This document shows, one piece after another, positions 36,501 through 45,394 of a DNA stretch of 64,000 bases (positions within the stretch are counted from its first letter, which is position 1; each line of letters begins with the position of its first letter). The notes under the pieces were generated by a model that was not told the DNA's origin, made no database searches, and saw only the letters and a list, made by a program, of their open reading frames with translations. The position numbers and the translations under genes are program-made. Source of the DNA: Chitinivibrionales bacterium (GTDB lineage Bacteria; Fibrobacterota; Chitinivibrionia; Chitinivibrionales; JANQEN01); contig JANQEN010000146.1 in NCBI GenBank assembly GCA_028278335.1, forward strand, positions 103,675 to 167,674, read 5' to 3'.

Positions 36501-36701
36501 GTAGTGAAGATAGCCGGTAGCTCCCTTTGCAGCCTCGATTTCTGAAGGATAGTAATAGACAGCAAAGGGTGATGAATGAATTACATGAAAGTCGAACTGT
36601 TCATACTGAACCTTTTGTTTTCCAAAGGATTGTCCATTACCTAATGTAAAAACGAGAATGATAAGACTTAGAGACTTGTGTGTTACTTTCAACCAATCCA
36701 T
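33588..36701 (-). CDS. Zincin-like peptidase, TolB-propeller and outer-membrane barrel fusion
   Basis: 1037 residues. A signal peptide is followed by a zincin peptidase domain (residues ~30-240) with H-E-L-V-H at 137-141 and a downstream W-V-I-E-G-M-A-E-Y that supplies the third ligand. A WD40/TolB-like propeller follows (residues ~270-600; repeated P-D-G-K/S-x-x-x-F and W-S-P-D). The last ~370 residues are an outer-membrane barrel resembling the Omp85/surface-antigen C-terminus and ending in L-L-E-Q-G-W. AAAGGAG precedes the ATG. It could be a self-anchored surface protease. The three parts on one chain are unusual. Confidence 0.82.
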   Translation of the reverse strand: MDWLKVTHKSLSLIILVFTLGNGQSFGKQKVQYEQFDFHVIHSSPFAVYYYPSEIEAAKGATGYLHYWLEKFEKVFKIDIPDPQHIIFYANHADFQQTTVTLGQISQGTGGFTEGLKSRIVMPLTGICSQDKHVVGHELVHVYHFAHLKKTMPSIPLWVIEGMAEYLSVGHSSPLTSMWLRDDVINKSVPTIQQISRGGRYFPYRYGHAVWSFLAGHFSDTIIEPLFESVIKLGLKNGMERTLSISMDSLSDLFQDHVYETHTPTLKGKINPSGYGSPLIIGKGGMNIAPSVSPDGKYVTFFSRRDVFSLSLYLANMKTGRVIKKLLNTTTNPYFDALSFINSTGAWSPDSKQFALITFDKGDNSIAILDIENRDIVQEITLSQPEAITALSWSPDGKQLAISGTMGAINDLYLYTFETYSIEKITHSIHAEIQPAWSPDGSKIAFATDRFGAAHPDSLADLEPKIGIMDITTKEVEIIGFSGPIKHINPHFSKDGKSVYFVADPDGVSNIFRYDLEEDTFFRLTDIATSISGLSELASCFSMSANEQQFVFNVFDRGQYNIYSLSANRMQETSYVKTDTVYGRNTHLFPLLMSRSTESEDSIRTTKKGTEDSTHQDQNRVASLQSDLKDTTISSKHFATIDSTTSYDPRLKLLSIGDISFGFSANQYGALFGGSASMLFGDILGIHRLGIATQVLGDWRNISLETAYLNIKNRINWGVGLNHVPYETVFLSSGIDTMTIGSSVMPVDKIELVTRRTFLDQLSFSLEYPLSAQSRFEISPGYTFLWYQGEGERIRFLNGQVIDEEEFDPTLPEPLSLFQSSFALVGDYTIPGFTAPIEGWRYRIGLETTTGSLTYLALLFDYRHYFFLRPFTFALRGVHYGRYFKDAENDRLSNLSLGFASLVRGYESSSFSAWDCTLEDGRYSCPEVDRLSGSRIAVGNAELRIPLLGVQGMGLINAQFIPTNLVGFFDIGVAWNKDDYPKASLNRYSRKRIPITSAGIATRSNLAGLLIFQLYFAYPFQRANREWQFGFLLEQGW

Positions 36702-36732
36702 AGCAGTCTCCTTTCAATTTGTCAATACACAA

Positions 36733-37401
36733 TCAGTCTTTTATACACCGAACTGAGAACCCGCTTCGCTTTCCCAGAAGCCCCTCTCGCACTACACTGG
36801 GATGCTCAAAGTACAATTTTCGACACCAAGCTTTTGTACTATCCTTCTCAGTCGAAGACCAAAAGGTTGCTGTGTTATAAAGATCACTGAAATAACCTAA
36901 ATGATAACGAAATCCAGCAGCAAGAGCGGTGAATCCACTCTCATTGGTAGCCCCAACGTTAGGATGGGGCCAATGGGCATACCCACTCTCCTTGAGTTTA
37001 CCTCCGGCAACGGTGTCTCCACCAAGATAATCAACCAATTCCTGCCACTCTTCGTCAGTAGGCACATGCCAACCGGGAGGTGCAATAGTGCGACTATCTT
37101 TTAGAGCATACCAATTGTAAAGGTAACCAAAATCGTTGGCATTCTCTTTTTTATTATCATAGGCACAATAAGCTCCTGTAGTACAGGCTCCCCAAGATGT
37201 GGCATCCTTAATCTCTTTAATGGGATCGCCATTTCTATAGTGAGTCACTCGAAGATTTTCAGCCATCCACCACTGATTGCCAATTTTGATGGTTTTATAT
37301 TTATTACCTTCAACATCGGTTGTGCTTGTTATGTTTTCAGCACAATTAATCATCATACTAATAGAAAGAATCGCAATCCATTGTATAAGCGTATTTCGCA
37401 T
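36733..37401 (-). CDS. Fibrobacter succinogenes major paralogous (FISUMP) domain lipoprotein
   Basis: 222 residues. The signal ends in I-N-C (lipobox, Cys20). Nearly all of the mature protein is one FISUMP domain, with the start Y-K-T-I-K-I-G-N-Q-W-W-M-A-E-N-L-R, the core Y-L-Y-N-W-Y-A-L, P-P-G-W-H-V-P-T-D-E-E-W and the end S-V-R-C-I-K-D. These domains are abundant in Fibrobacter and some Bacteroidetes secreted proteins. Their function is unknown. This gene is the clearest taxonomic hint in the window. Confidence 0.9.
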   Translation of the reverse strand: MRNTLIQWIAILSISMMINCAENITSTTDVEGNKYKTIKIGNQWWMAENLRVTHYRNGDPIKEIKDATSWGACTTGAYCAYDNKKENANDFGYLYNWYALKDSRTIAPPGWHVPTDEEWQELVDYLGGDTVAGGKLKESGYAHWPHPNVGATNESGFTALAAGFRYHLGYFSDLYNTATFWSSTEKDSTKAWCRKLYFEHPSVVREGLLGKRSGFSVRCIKD

Positions 37402-37495
37402 TTCAATTCCTTTATCTAAATAGGTGCTATAGTAATTACGAATTAAGTGATCAATAGTTGTATCGTTTATAACTTTTTATTGAAGATGTGTTTTT

Positions 37496-39685
37496 TTACT
37501 TTTTTTCAGTTTCTGCTAATGCCACTTGGGCCCCTCTATGCTGGGGATTTAGCTCGAGTACCTTCTTGAATAGAAGAATAGCCTCGGGGGCATTACTCTG
37601 GGAGCGCTCAATCTTTCCAAGAATCATATATGCAGGTATAGAAGCAGAATCTATCTGAATAGCCTTTTGAAACTGTTTTTTAGCAAGGGAAATATTTTTC
37701 TGCTTAAGTAGTGTAAATCCTTTATTGAGGAGTGTTGTAATGTGAAAAGGATCAACAGCAAGTGCGCGATCGAACTGTTTTATTGCCTCATCTAATTGAT
37801 TTCGTTCCTTGAGTAAAGTTCCTAAATTTTGATAGGCACTAACATAGTTGGGATTGAGTTGAATCGCTTTCTTAAAACAAGTTTCAGCATGCTCTAACTT
37901 TCCATTCCGTAACTGATTCAATCCAAAATTATTGTACGTCAAGGGATCACGTGGATCCAGAGAGATTGCTTTTTCATAAAATGCTTCAGCCTCAGTAAGA
38001 CGACCCTGCTGTGAGAACAGTAATCCCATGCTGCTATACACCTTAGGATAGTGAGGCACTGCCTGCATAACTTTTTTATAGTGGGATTGAGCTATTGACA
38101 ATTTTTGACGAGTTTGTAAAAACGAGGCATATTTATATCGAAGCAACCAATCAGCTTCACGGTCCTTTATTGCAGAAGCATAGGTAGTCTCGATGGAGTC
38201 TAACTGAATTGGTATATTCTTATGACAAAGATCTTGTTGTGCTAATAAAGTTTGCATCTTTTCAGTATGGTATATCTGTTGAGAGAAGGGAGGCTTCTCC
38301 AGACGGTCTTTTAAAATGGAAGTAATTTGACACTTATCCCACTCAGTAAAAGCAAGGTGCTGCTTACATCTTGCTTGTGAAGGTGGTGCCATATGTTTTT
38401 TCCTATTAAACTTCTTTGATAGAGCTTTTTGCACTTTGAAAAAAACTGTTTGGGCTGCTAAATAATTTCCCGTAAAATTCATATGAACATGCTCATAAAA
38501 AAGAGAGTCCCCGGGAATACTATCAAAACTGTAAGATACAAAGGAAGCATTTACATCAGCAAGGAACGTGTCCTTTGATTTCTCCCTGTGGCACTCTTCT
38601 ATAATAGTATTAATTCTTTTATCAGCACGAAAACGGAGAGCATCAAGCTCTTGTGCTTGGGAAAAATGTTTCTTTGCTAAACTGAACTGCTCTAAATTGC
38701 CATAACAACGACCAATTCGAAATTGGAGATCAGCATAGACACTATCAATAACTGCAGCTCGGACATAGTATGTAAGCGCATCTTTGTAGTTGTTCTCAGC
38801 CTCCAGCGCTGTGCCCTTGTTATATAAGCTATTCCATGTTGCTTGTTCAGCTTGTGTAAGGTTCTCCCGATGAAGGGATGCAAAGGGTGGTGAATCTTTA
38901 ATATTTGTTGGTACCGTACAGAGAATAACCGATGCGCCACTTTGCCTAGCAACCTTACACATATCCTTAAGGTTTCGATCAAAGTTCCTGTACACTCCCT
39001 CTAATCGGGGATCATCGAAACGTACTCGATGTCCTAAAAACATCTCCATGCCACCCCAATTTTTGGGGATTTTTCGATGACCGAATAGCCGTTGTCTCAC
39101 TTGGAATAGGAGTTGACCAATACGTGTTGAACGGAGCGCAAGTCCTAATCGGATCAACGTTGTATTTGCGGTAAAGGGAGAAAGCATTGACCCTACACCA
39201 TAGGGGCCAACAACTTCATTATTTCCTAAAAAGAGAATGAAAATATCCGGTTGATACTTTTTGCACTCCTTTGCAATGGGAAGTACCACATGTGAATTGA
39301 TAGCTGTAATGGATGTATTAATTATTTCAAATGAGAGATCAGGATAGGACTTATGTAACATACAATCGAGTATTCTGGAAAAGCCAAAGCTTGACTCTGG
39401 ATCACCCTGTGCCGCCGATGCACCTAACACAAATACACGGTATGTCCCTTTGCTCTTTTTTACAGGAAAAGTGAGTGTTTCCGATTTACGCAACAGTTGT
39501 TTTGGAAAAAATCGTAATCCGAAGTCAGGATTGTTGATATAAGAAACTTTGTTATCAATCTTCCTTTTACGAAACAATCTTGGATTGTAACCAAAATGAG
39601 TAATGGTTAGGACGGACTCCATGGCAATTAAAAGGATAATTGGGATCAGAACTGAGTATGCAATCCAAAAGAGTCTCTGCTTCAT
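37496..39685 (-). CDS. SGNH-type hydrolase with C-terminal TPR repeats
   Basis: 729 residues. One N-terminal membrane helix anchors a periplasmic SGNH/GDSL-like domain (V-F-V-L-G-A-S-A-A-Q-G with the expected nucleophile Ser, F-L-G-N-N-E-V, and a later H-V-H-M-N-F-T-G that fits the catalytic His). The rest is at least eight TPR repeats (residues ~300-350 and ~530-729, e.g. A-I-S-L-D-P-R-D-P-L-T-Y-N-N-F-G). It may deacylate or acylate an envelope polymer while the TPR part recruits partners. It is monocistronic as far as I can see. Confidence 0.83.
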   Translation of the reverse strand: MKQRLFWIAYSVLIPIILLIAMESVLTITHFGYNPRLFRKRKIDNKVSYINNPDFGLRFFPKQLLRKSETLTFPVKKSKGTYRVFVLGASAAQGDPESSFGFSRILDCMLHKSYPDLSFEIINTSITAINSHVVLPIAKECKKYQPDIFILFLGNNEVVGPYGVGSMLSPFTANTTLIRLGLALRSTRIGQLLFQVRQRLFGHRKIPKNWGGMEMFLGHRVRFDDPRLEGVYRNFDRNLKDMCKVARQSGASVILCTVPTNIKDSPPFASLHRENLTQAEQATWNSLYNKGTALEAENNYKDALTYYVRAAVIDSVYADLQFRIGRCYGNLEQFSLAKKHFSQAQELDALRFRADKRINTIIEECHREKSKDTFLADVNASFVSYSFDSIPGDSLFYEHVHMNFTGNYLAAQTVFFKVQKALSKKFNRKKHMAPPSQARCKQHLAFTEWDKCQITSILKDRLEKPPFSQQIYHTEKMQTLLAQQDLCHKNIPIQLDSIETTYASAIKDREADWLLRYKYASFLQTRQKLSIAQSHYKKVMQAVPHYPKVYSSMGLLFSQQGRLTEAEAFYEKAISLDPRDPLTYNNFGLNQLRNGKLEHAETCFKKAIQLNPNYVSAYQNLGTLLKERNQLDEAIKQFDRALAVDPFHITTLLNKGFTLLKQKNISLAKKQFQKAIQIDSASIPAYMILGKIERSQSNAPEAILLFKKVLELNPQHRGAQVALAETEKK

Positions 39686-40524
39686 GTTTTTCTCTTGACT
39701 AACAAATTACAATTTTTGACAATAAAAAAATATAAGAAAGGCAATTGTCAAATTAAGGGTGATTGTTAAAATAACATAAATAATACTTCTCTGTAAAAAT
39801 TTAATCAACAAATGAGAATTTTGCCTTTACTATACAAATCTTTATAATCCTTCTAATAAAATCAATTTATACATTAATGAATAAGATAAGTTCACATTTT
39901 AATTTAAATTTAAATTATATTGTTTAATACTATACAATGTTTTGTATGGTTTTGATTTTTCTGTTTAGCTATTTTTTGTAAGAGATGCAAGATTGGCGGT
40001 CGGGATCTTACTTGACCAAGTAAGAGTTTTATATAGTGCTTCTCATAGTGATGTGTTAGGTATAATATAAATTTAAAGTAACGCTGAAAATCAATAGCGA
40101 AATAATAACACCGAGGCTGATTAGATCAAATTTGTATCTTTATAACACCAAATGCCACTACAATAATACACCAGCCTACACTCAACTTAGTAAAGAGTAT
40201 TACCTAACACCTTTTCAAAATGATCTTACATTATCTTCCAAAATCTTTTCTTGGAAAGTTGTTGTTAAAACTCCGAGAAAAATAATTTTAATTTTTTTCA
40301 TTTTGTGCTTAGTAAAGCCATGAAAAATATTTTAATTTAAGATATGTTTTTATTTTATCAACCTGTTTTCACATTCGGACTAAATAGACGATTTGCTGAA
40401 AAGCTTCAATATTACTTAAACATTATCAAAGGAGTTATACACACTAAAAACCACCATTAATACCATTTTTAACTCAATGTTTTAAATATGTTTAACCTAA
40501 TTTAAGGAGGAAAGGGAATTAATT
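39686..40524. other. Long AT-rich intergenic region upstream of the SusC/SusD operon
   Basis: 839 bp with no convincing gene; a 63-codon frame at 40132-40323 has no ribosome site or recognisable features. A hairpin CTTACTT (40007-40013)/AAGTAAG (40018-40024) followed by AGTTTTATAT could be a terminator or the end of a small RNA. The last ~200 bp probably form a long 5' leader of susC, ending in AAGGAGG at 40504-40510. Confidence 0.5.
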
Positions 40525-43500
40525 ATGATTTCCATGAAACTTAAAACGTATTTACTGTGTTTAGTTTTTCTCGTATCTGCAGGATACCTCTTTGCACAAG
40601 AAGAGCCGGCAGACGAACCAACTCAAGTAGACGAACAAGTACAAAGTTCGGAAAATGAAGTGCAGGCAGAAGCAACTGAAGATGAAGCTGAGACTGAAGA
40701 AGAAGAAACAGTCGAAGTAGAAGAACCTGCTGAAGAAGAAGTTGCTACTGAAGAAAAAGAAGAAGCTGAAGAATCCGAAGAAGTTGCAGATTCTGATGAT
40801 GAAGAGATCACCGAGCTTGAAAAAGAGGTGGTTATCGGATACGGAACAGCAAAGAAGGATGATGTTACCGGTTCTTTAGTTTCATTAGAAAAGAAAGATC
40901 TGGACAAGTCTGCCAGTTTTAATATTGAGACAGCACTCCAAGGTAAGGCACCTGGTGTTATGGTCACTCAAAACAGTGGACAGCCCGGCAAACCTTTCAT
41001 GATTCGCATTAGAGGTGTTGGAACAATTACCAACAGTGATCCTCTCTATGTTGTTGATGGTATGCCTATGAAATCCATTGATTGGCTCAATCCCAGTGAC
41101 ATTGAGGCAATTTCTGTACTGAAGGATGCCTCCTCTGCTGCTATCTACGGTACCCGTGGTCTCAATGGTGTTATCCTTATTACCACTAAAAAAGGTGAAG
41201 AGGGTGTAAGCCGTCTTAACTATAACATGTACATTGGAGCATCACAACCTTGGAAAGACCCTGAACTTCTAAATGCCAAGGAGTGGGCAACACTCAAAAA
41301 TGAAGCAGCTACCAATGATGGTGATACTGCAATTTTTTCTGCTGCCCAAATAGCAGCAATGCCCAATACAAATTGGTGGGATGAAGTGACACAGACCGGT
41401 CTTACTCAAAGTCATGACTTCTCAATCATGCGTGGTGTAGAAGACCTTAAGTTCTATATCAGTGGTGGCCTTTCAGCTCAAGAGGGTATTATTAAGTCAA
41501 CAGACAGCAGAAGAGCCTCTTTGCGTGTCAATGGTGAAAATAATTTTACTGATTGGTTCACTGTGGGAAACAGTTTTACCTTTAGTAATTTAAAGACTCA
41601 CCCCACACACGAAGCTGAGGAGTGGCACAATACACTTATGACCACTCTTATGTGTGAACCGGCCATGAAAGCCAGAAATTCTGCTGGTGAATTAAACCCA
41701 TCACCCTACAGTAACTCTTATAATCCTGTTGGTGTTATAGAGAATAATATCTGGGAATATAAAGTAAATAGAGTTATTAACAATTCTTTTGCCAATATCA
41801 ACATTGCCGGCCTTGTTGATGTACGTTCAACCTTTGGGTTTAACGTTGCCCATATTGATAGTACCAAGTTTCATCCAGAGTATTATCATGATGCTGATGA
41901 CAGCCGTGCTGAATCCTATCTATATCGGGAAAGCAGAAGATCATTTAACTGGGTTTTAGAAAATACTATTAACTACAAACAGACCTTTGCTGATCTTAAT
42001 ACCATTGGTGTACTCCTTGGTATGACTGCTGAAGATAATGAGTGGGAGTTCATGACTGGTGCCAATACTCAAACACCAACCAATGATGTCACTCTTCAGT
42101 ATTTGACAGCAACTACAGGAAACAGTCCTGGTGTTGCCGGAAGAGCTGGTGGAAATTCATTGCTTTCCTATCTTGCTCGTGTTAATTACGATTTTGCTTC
42201 TCGTTATTTGCTCACGGGATCAATTAGAGCTGATGGATCTTCAAAATTCGGTCCTGACAATCGCTGGGGTATCTTCCCCTCCTTTGCTGCAGGATGGAAA
42301 GTCAGTGAAGAGCCTTTCATGGAAAATGTAGCCTTCTTACAACTCTTTAAGATTCGCGGTGGTTGGGGTGTCTTAGGTAACCAGAAGATTGATAATTATC
42401 TTTACTCAACCAACACCGTTCCTAACCAAAAGTATCCCTTTGGTAAAGGAGAGACTGGCGTTGTATTTAATGGAGCAACCTTTAATAGTTCCGGTAATCC
42501 CGATATTAAATGGGAAGAACAAAAAGCGACTAACGTAGGACTTGACCTTTCTCTTCTTGATGGAAAGTTTGATTTCTCCGGTGACTGGTTCATGAAGCAG
42601 ACTACTCTTATGCTTGTGCAACCTATTATTCCTGGTCATGTTGGTCTTGCCATCTCCCCTATGGATAATGCTGGTGAAATTGAGAATAAAGGTATTGAGT
42701 TTACCTTTGCCTACAATGAACAGATCAAAAATTTCTCCTCTCGCCTTTCACTCAACTTCTCAACCTATGACAACGAACTTACCAGCTTAGGTGAATTTGG
42801 TGAGCCTATTCTTTCAGTCCCCTTTAATAATATGGGTACAGTTGCACGAACTGAGGTTGGTCATCCAATCGCTAGTTTCTATGGCTTAGTTACTGATGGG
42901 CTTTTCCAAACTCAAGCAGAGATTGATGCCTTTACCTATGTAGATGCCGGTGGTCAGACTCAAAAGGTTCAGCCCAATGCAAAGCCTGGTGACGTTAAAT
43001 ATAAAGATGATGACGGTGATGGTGCCTGGGACACAGACTTTATTGGTAGCCCACATCCAGATTTCACCTTTGGTATTGGCTTAGATCTTGGTCTTGCCGG
43101 TGATTTTGGTGAATTTGATTTCCGTACTTTCTTGCAGGGTTCCTATGGTAATGACATCTTTAATGGTGTGCGCACGAACCTTGACAAAAGCTCAGCATAC
43201 TACAACTTGGATAAACGCCGTTTAGACCGTTGGACCGGTCCTAATTCAACAACCGATGTTGCCAATGCCAGAATGACCAATGCTGGTGATGGAAACAACG
43301 TTATGATCTCTGACAGATTTGTTGAAGATGGATCCTACATGAGAGTTAAAGAATTACAACTTGGTTACACACTTCCTGCATCTTTGACTGAAGCTATTAA
43401 GATCAACAAGCTTCGTCTCTATGTTGGTGTGCAAAATCTCTGGACCTTTACCAAATACACTGGTTTAGATCCTGAAGTTGGTGTTGGTCACCAGTCTCAT

Positions 43501-43608
43501 GTTGAAAACTCCGGTGACGGTACTGTTGGTATTCTTGATATTGGTGTGGACAAAGGTACCTATCCTCAGTCCAGAACCATCTTTGGCGGAATTAACATGT
43601 CACTCTAA
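40525..43608 (+). CDS. SusC-like TonB-dependent outer-membrane transporter with acidic N-terminal segment
   Basis: 1027 residues. After a signal peptide (cleavage near L-F-A-Q) there is a 75-residue Glu-rich segment (residues ~26-100). Then comes the SusC signature E-V-V-I-G-Y-G-T-A-K-K-D-D-V-T-G-S (101-117), the plug domain (V-R-x-x-G-V-G-T-I, D-A-S-S-A-A-I-Y-G-T-R) and a 22-strand-type barrel ending in F-G-G-I-N-M-S-L. Typical SusC proteins have a carboxypeptidase-D-like domain before the signature; here it is replaced by the acidic linker. It would import large glycans or peptides with the lipoprotein encoded 18 bp downstream. Confidence 0.92.
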   Translation: MISMKLKTYLLCLVFLVSAGYLFAQEEPADEPTQVDEQVQSSENEVQAEATEDEAETEEEETVEVEEPAEEEVATEEKEEAEESEEVADSDDEEITELEKEVVIGYGTAKKDDVTGSLVSLEKKDLDKSASFNIETALQGKAPGVMVTQNSGQPGKPFMIRIRGVGTITNSDPLYVVDGMPMKSIDWLNPSDIEAISVLKDASSAAIYGTRGLNGVILITTKKGEEGVSRLNYNMYIGASQPWKDPELLNAKEWATLKNEAATNDGDTAIFSAAQIAAMPNTNWWDEVTQTGLTQSHDFSIMRGVEDLKFYISGGLSAQEGIIKSTDSRRASLRVNGENNFTDWFTVGNSFTFSNLKTHPTHEAEEWHNTLMTTLMCEPAMKARNSAGELNPSPYSNSYNPVGVIENNIWEYKVNRVINNSFANINIAGLVDVRSTFGFNVAHIDSTKFHPEYYHDADDSRAESYLYRESRRSFNWVLENTINYKQTFADLNTIGVLLGMTAEDNEWEFMTGANTQTPTNDVTLQYLTATTGNSPGVAGRAGGNSLLSYLARVNYDFASRYLLTGSIRADGSSKFGPDNRWGIFPSFAAGWKVSEEPFMENVAFLQLFKIRGGWGVLGNQKIDNYLYSTNTVPNQKYPFGKGETGVVFNGATFNSSGNPDIKWEEQKATNVGLDLSLLDGKFDFSGDWFMKQTTLMLVQPIIPGHVGLAISPMDNAGEIENKGIEFTFAYNEQIKNFSSRLSLNFSTYDNELTSLGEFGEPILSVPFNNMGTVARTEVGHPIASFYGLVTDGLFQTQAEIDAFTYVDAGGQTQKVQPNAKPGDVKYKDDDGDGAWDTDFIGSPHPDFTFGIGLDLGLAGDFGEFDFRTFLQGSYGNDIFNGVRTNLDKSSAYYNLDKRRLDRWTGPNSTTDVANARMTNAGDGNNVMISDRFVEDGSYMRVKELQLGYTLPASLTEAIKINKLRLYVGVQNLWTFTKYTGLDPEVGVGHQSHVENSGDGTVGILDIGVDKGTYPQSRTIFGGINMSL

Positions 43609-43626
43609 TCCAAGGAAAAATGTAAA

Positions 43627-45102
43627 ATGAAATTTTCAAATTTACTTCTAATAATGACAATTGGTTTACTTTATGTGAGCTGTAGTGATTTTCTTGACAA
43701 AACACCGCTCGGTGTTGAATCTGAAGAAAACTTCTTTAAAACAGAAGCCCAATGTATTAGAGGCTTGACTGCTGTCTACGATGTTGCTGCTTGGTCAGAG
43801 GCATGGCGCGGTGAGTTTATGGATTGGGTTTTAGGTGATATCTGCTCTGATGATGCTGTAAAAGGTGGTGGTGGTCCTGGTGACTTCCCCTACATTGATC
43901 TGATGGAGACTTTTAAATCAACTCCTACTATTGAACTGTTACCAGCCTGGTGGCGTGACAATTACCAAGGTATTTATCGTGCAAACTTGGTTATTGAGCG
44001 TGTTCCCAATTCTGATATCGCAGATGCAAAGGTAAAAGCAAGAATAATTGCTGAGGCTAGATTTCTTCGTGGTCACTTTTATTTCAACCTCCTCAAAACT
44101 TTTGGTGGCGTTCCATTGATTACAAAAGCATTGGAACCTTCAGAATATCAGAAGAAAAAAAATAGTCCTGCTGAATGCTGGGCACAGATAGAAGCTGATT
44201 TTACTGCAGCAGCAGCAGCTCTTGATACTGTTCCCCATAATAACGAGTTTGGTAGAGCCACAAAGGGTGCAGCTCTCTCTTACTTGGTAAAAGCACAAAT
44301 CTTCCAGAAAAAATGGCAACCAGCATTTGATAATGCTGCCAAAGTCATTGCCTCTGGTAATTATGCGTTAATTCCTGATTATACAAAGATTTTTACCCAA
44401 GCTGAAGAGTTTGGTAAAGAATCTATCTTTGAGTATAACTATGTTTCACACAGTGGAACTGGTTGGGGAAATGCCAATGAGGGATCAGTCTCTTGTGTAT
44501 TTCAGGGCCCAAGAAATCTCAAATATTTTACTGGTTGGGGATTTAACTGTCCTACACACAATTTAGACAGTGCCTTTGAAGCTGCCGATACTATTCGTGA
44601 TGATGCGACAATTGTCTACCAGGGTGAATTACTCTACCCAGGAACAAATGACACACAGACTATTGACAATGCACCTTCACCAACCCTCATGATGAACCAA
44701 AAGGCTCAATGTGAGCATGGTGCTAAACCACCAGACATTAGTGGATCTCCTAATAACAGAAGAATTATCCGCTATGCTGATCTGCTGCTCTTCCATGCAG
44801 AAGCTGCCAATGAGCTTAGTAATCCTACTGCTGCATTAGCTTCACTCAATGCAGTTCGTGCCCGTGTTGGTCTTGCAGCAGTAACCACAACCGACCAAGC
44901 ACAGCTTCGCACCGCTATCTATAAAGAGAGACGGGTTGAGCTTGCTATGGAAGGTCACCGTTTCTTTGATGTGGTTAGACAGGGACGGGGTGAAGCGGTT
45001 TTTGGTAAGTATGGTTTTATCAAGGGAAAACATGAGGTATTTCCGATACCACAGGCAGAGATTAATGCTTGCCCACTGTTGACCCAAAACCCAGGATACT
45101 AA
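43627..45102 (+). CDS. SusD/RagB-family surface lipoprotein
   Basis: 491 residues with lipobox V-S-C-S (Cys near residue 19), followed by D-F-L-D-K-T-P-L-G, a near-universal SusD start. N-terminal TPR-like helices include I-I-A-E-A-R-F-L-R-G-H-F-Y-F-N-L. The C-terminus has R-Y-A-D-L-L-L-F-H-A-E-A-A-N-E and K-E-R-R-V-E-L-A-M-E-G-H-R-F-F-D-V-V-R. It caps the SusC barrel and binds the substrate at the surface. No glycoside hydrolase is adjacent, so the substrate is unknown. A hairpin follows. Confidence 0.95.
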   Translation: MKFSNLLLIMTIGLLYVSCSDFLDKTPLGVESEENFFKTEAQCIRGLTAVYDVAAWSEAWRGEFMDWVLGDICSDDAVKGGGGPGDFPYIDLMETFKSTPTIELLPAWWRDNYQGIYRANLVIERVPNSDIADAKVKARIIAEARFLRGHFYFNLLKTFGGVPLITKALEPSEYQKKKNSPAECWAQIEADFTAAAAALDTVPHNNEFGRATKGAALSYLVKAQIFQKKWQPAFDNAAKVIASGNYALIPDYTKIFTQAEEFGKESIFEYNYVSHSGTGWGNANEGSVSCVFQGPRNLKYFTGWGFNCPTHNLDSAFEAADTIRDDATIVYQGELLYPGTNDTQTIDNAPSPTLMMNQKAQCEHGAKPPDISGSPNNRRIIRYADLLLFHAEAANELSNPTAALASLNAVRARVGLAAVTTTDQAQLRTAIYKERRVELAMEGHRFFDVVRQGRGEAVFGKYGFIKGKHEVFPIPQAEINACPLLTQNPGY

Positions 45103-45195
45103 TGTCTGTATCTTTTAGAAATTTGGATTTTACAGCATTCGCGTGGCGATCACCCAAAACACCTCTATCAAAGCGCGAATGTATCCTCCTTAATA

Positions 45196-45220
45196 CCTGC
45201 CCCGTTTTTAACGGGGTAGG
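45196..45220 (+). terminator. Hairpin after susD
   Basis: CCTGCCCCGTT (45196-45206) pairs with AACGGGGTAGG (45210-45220) around TTT, with one G-U pair. There is no T-run after it. It may limit read-through from susCD into tonB or stabilise the susCD message. Confidence 0.6.
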
Positions 45221-45394
45221 TGTTCCTAATCAGCAATACGATTAGTTGTTTTTCGACGCTCCATAATTTCCCCATTGAAAAAAGTGTACTCGAAACTATA
45301 CTATTAAGGGAGTATCTATATATTATTAAGGAAATTTTATTTATGATGTGGTTAATAGCAACAAAAAACATTTTATCTGAAAGAGAGCATTGTA

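Noticed and set aside
40132..40323. 63-residue ORF upstream of susC
   Set aside because: No ribosome site and no recognisable features; composition follows the AT-rich leader.
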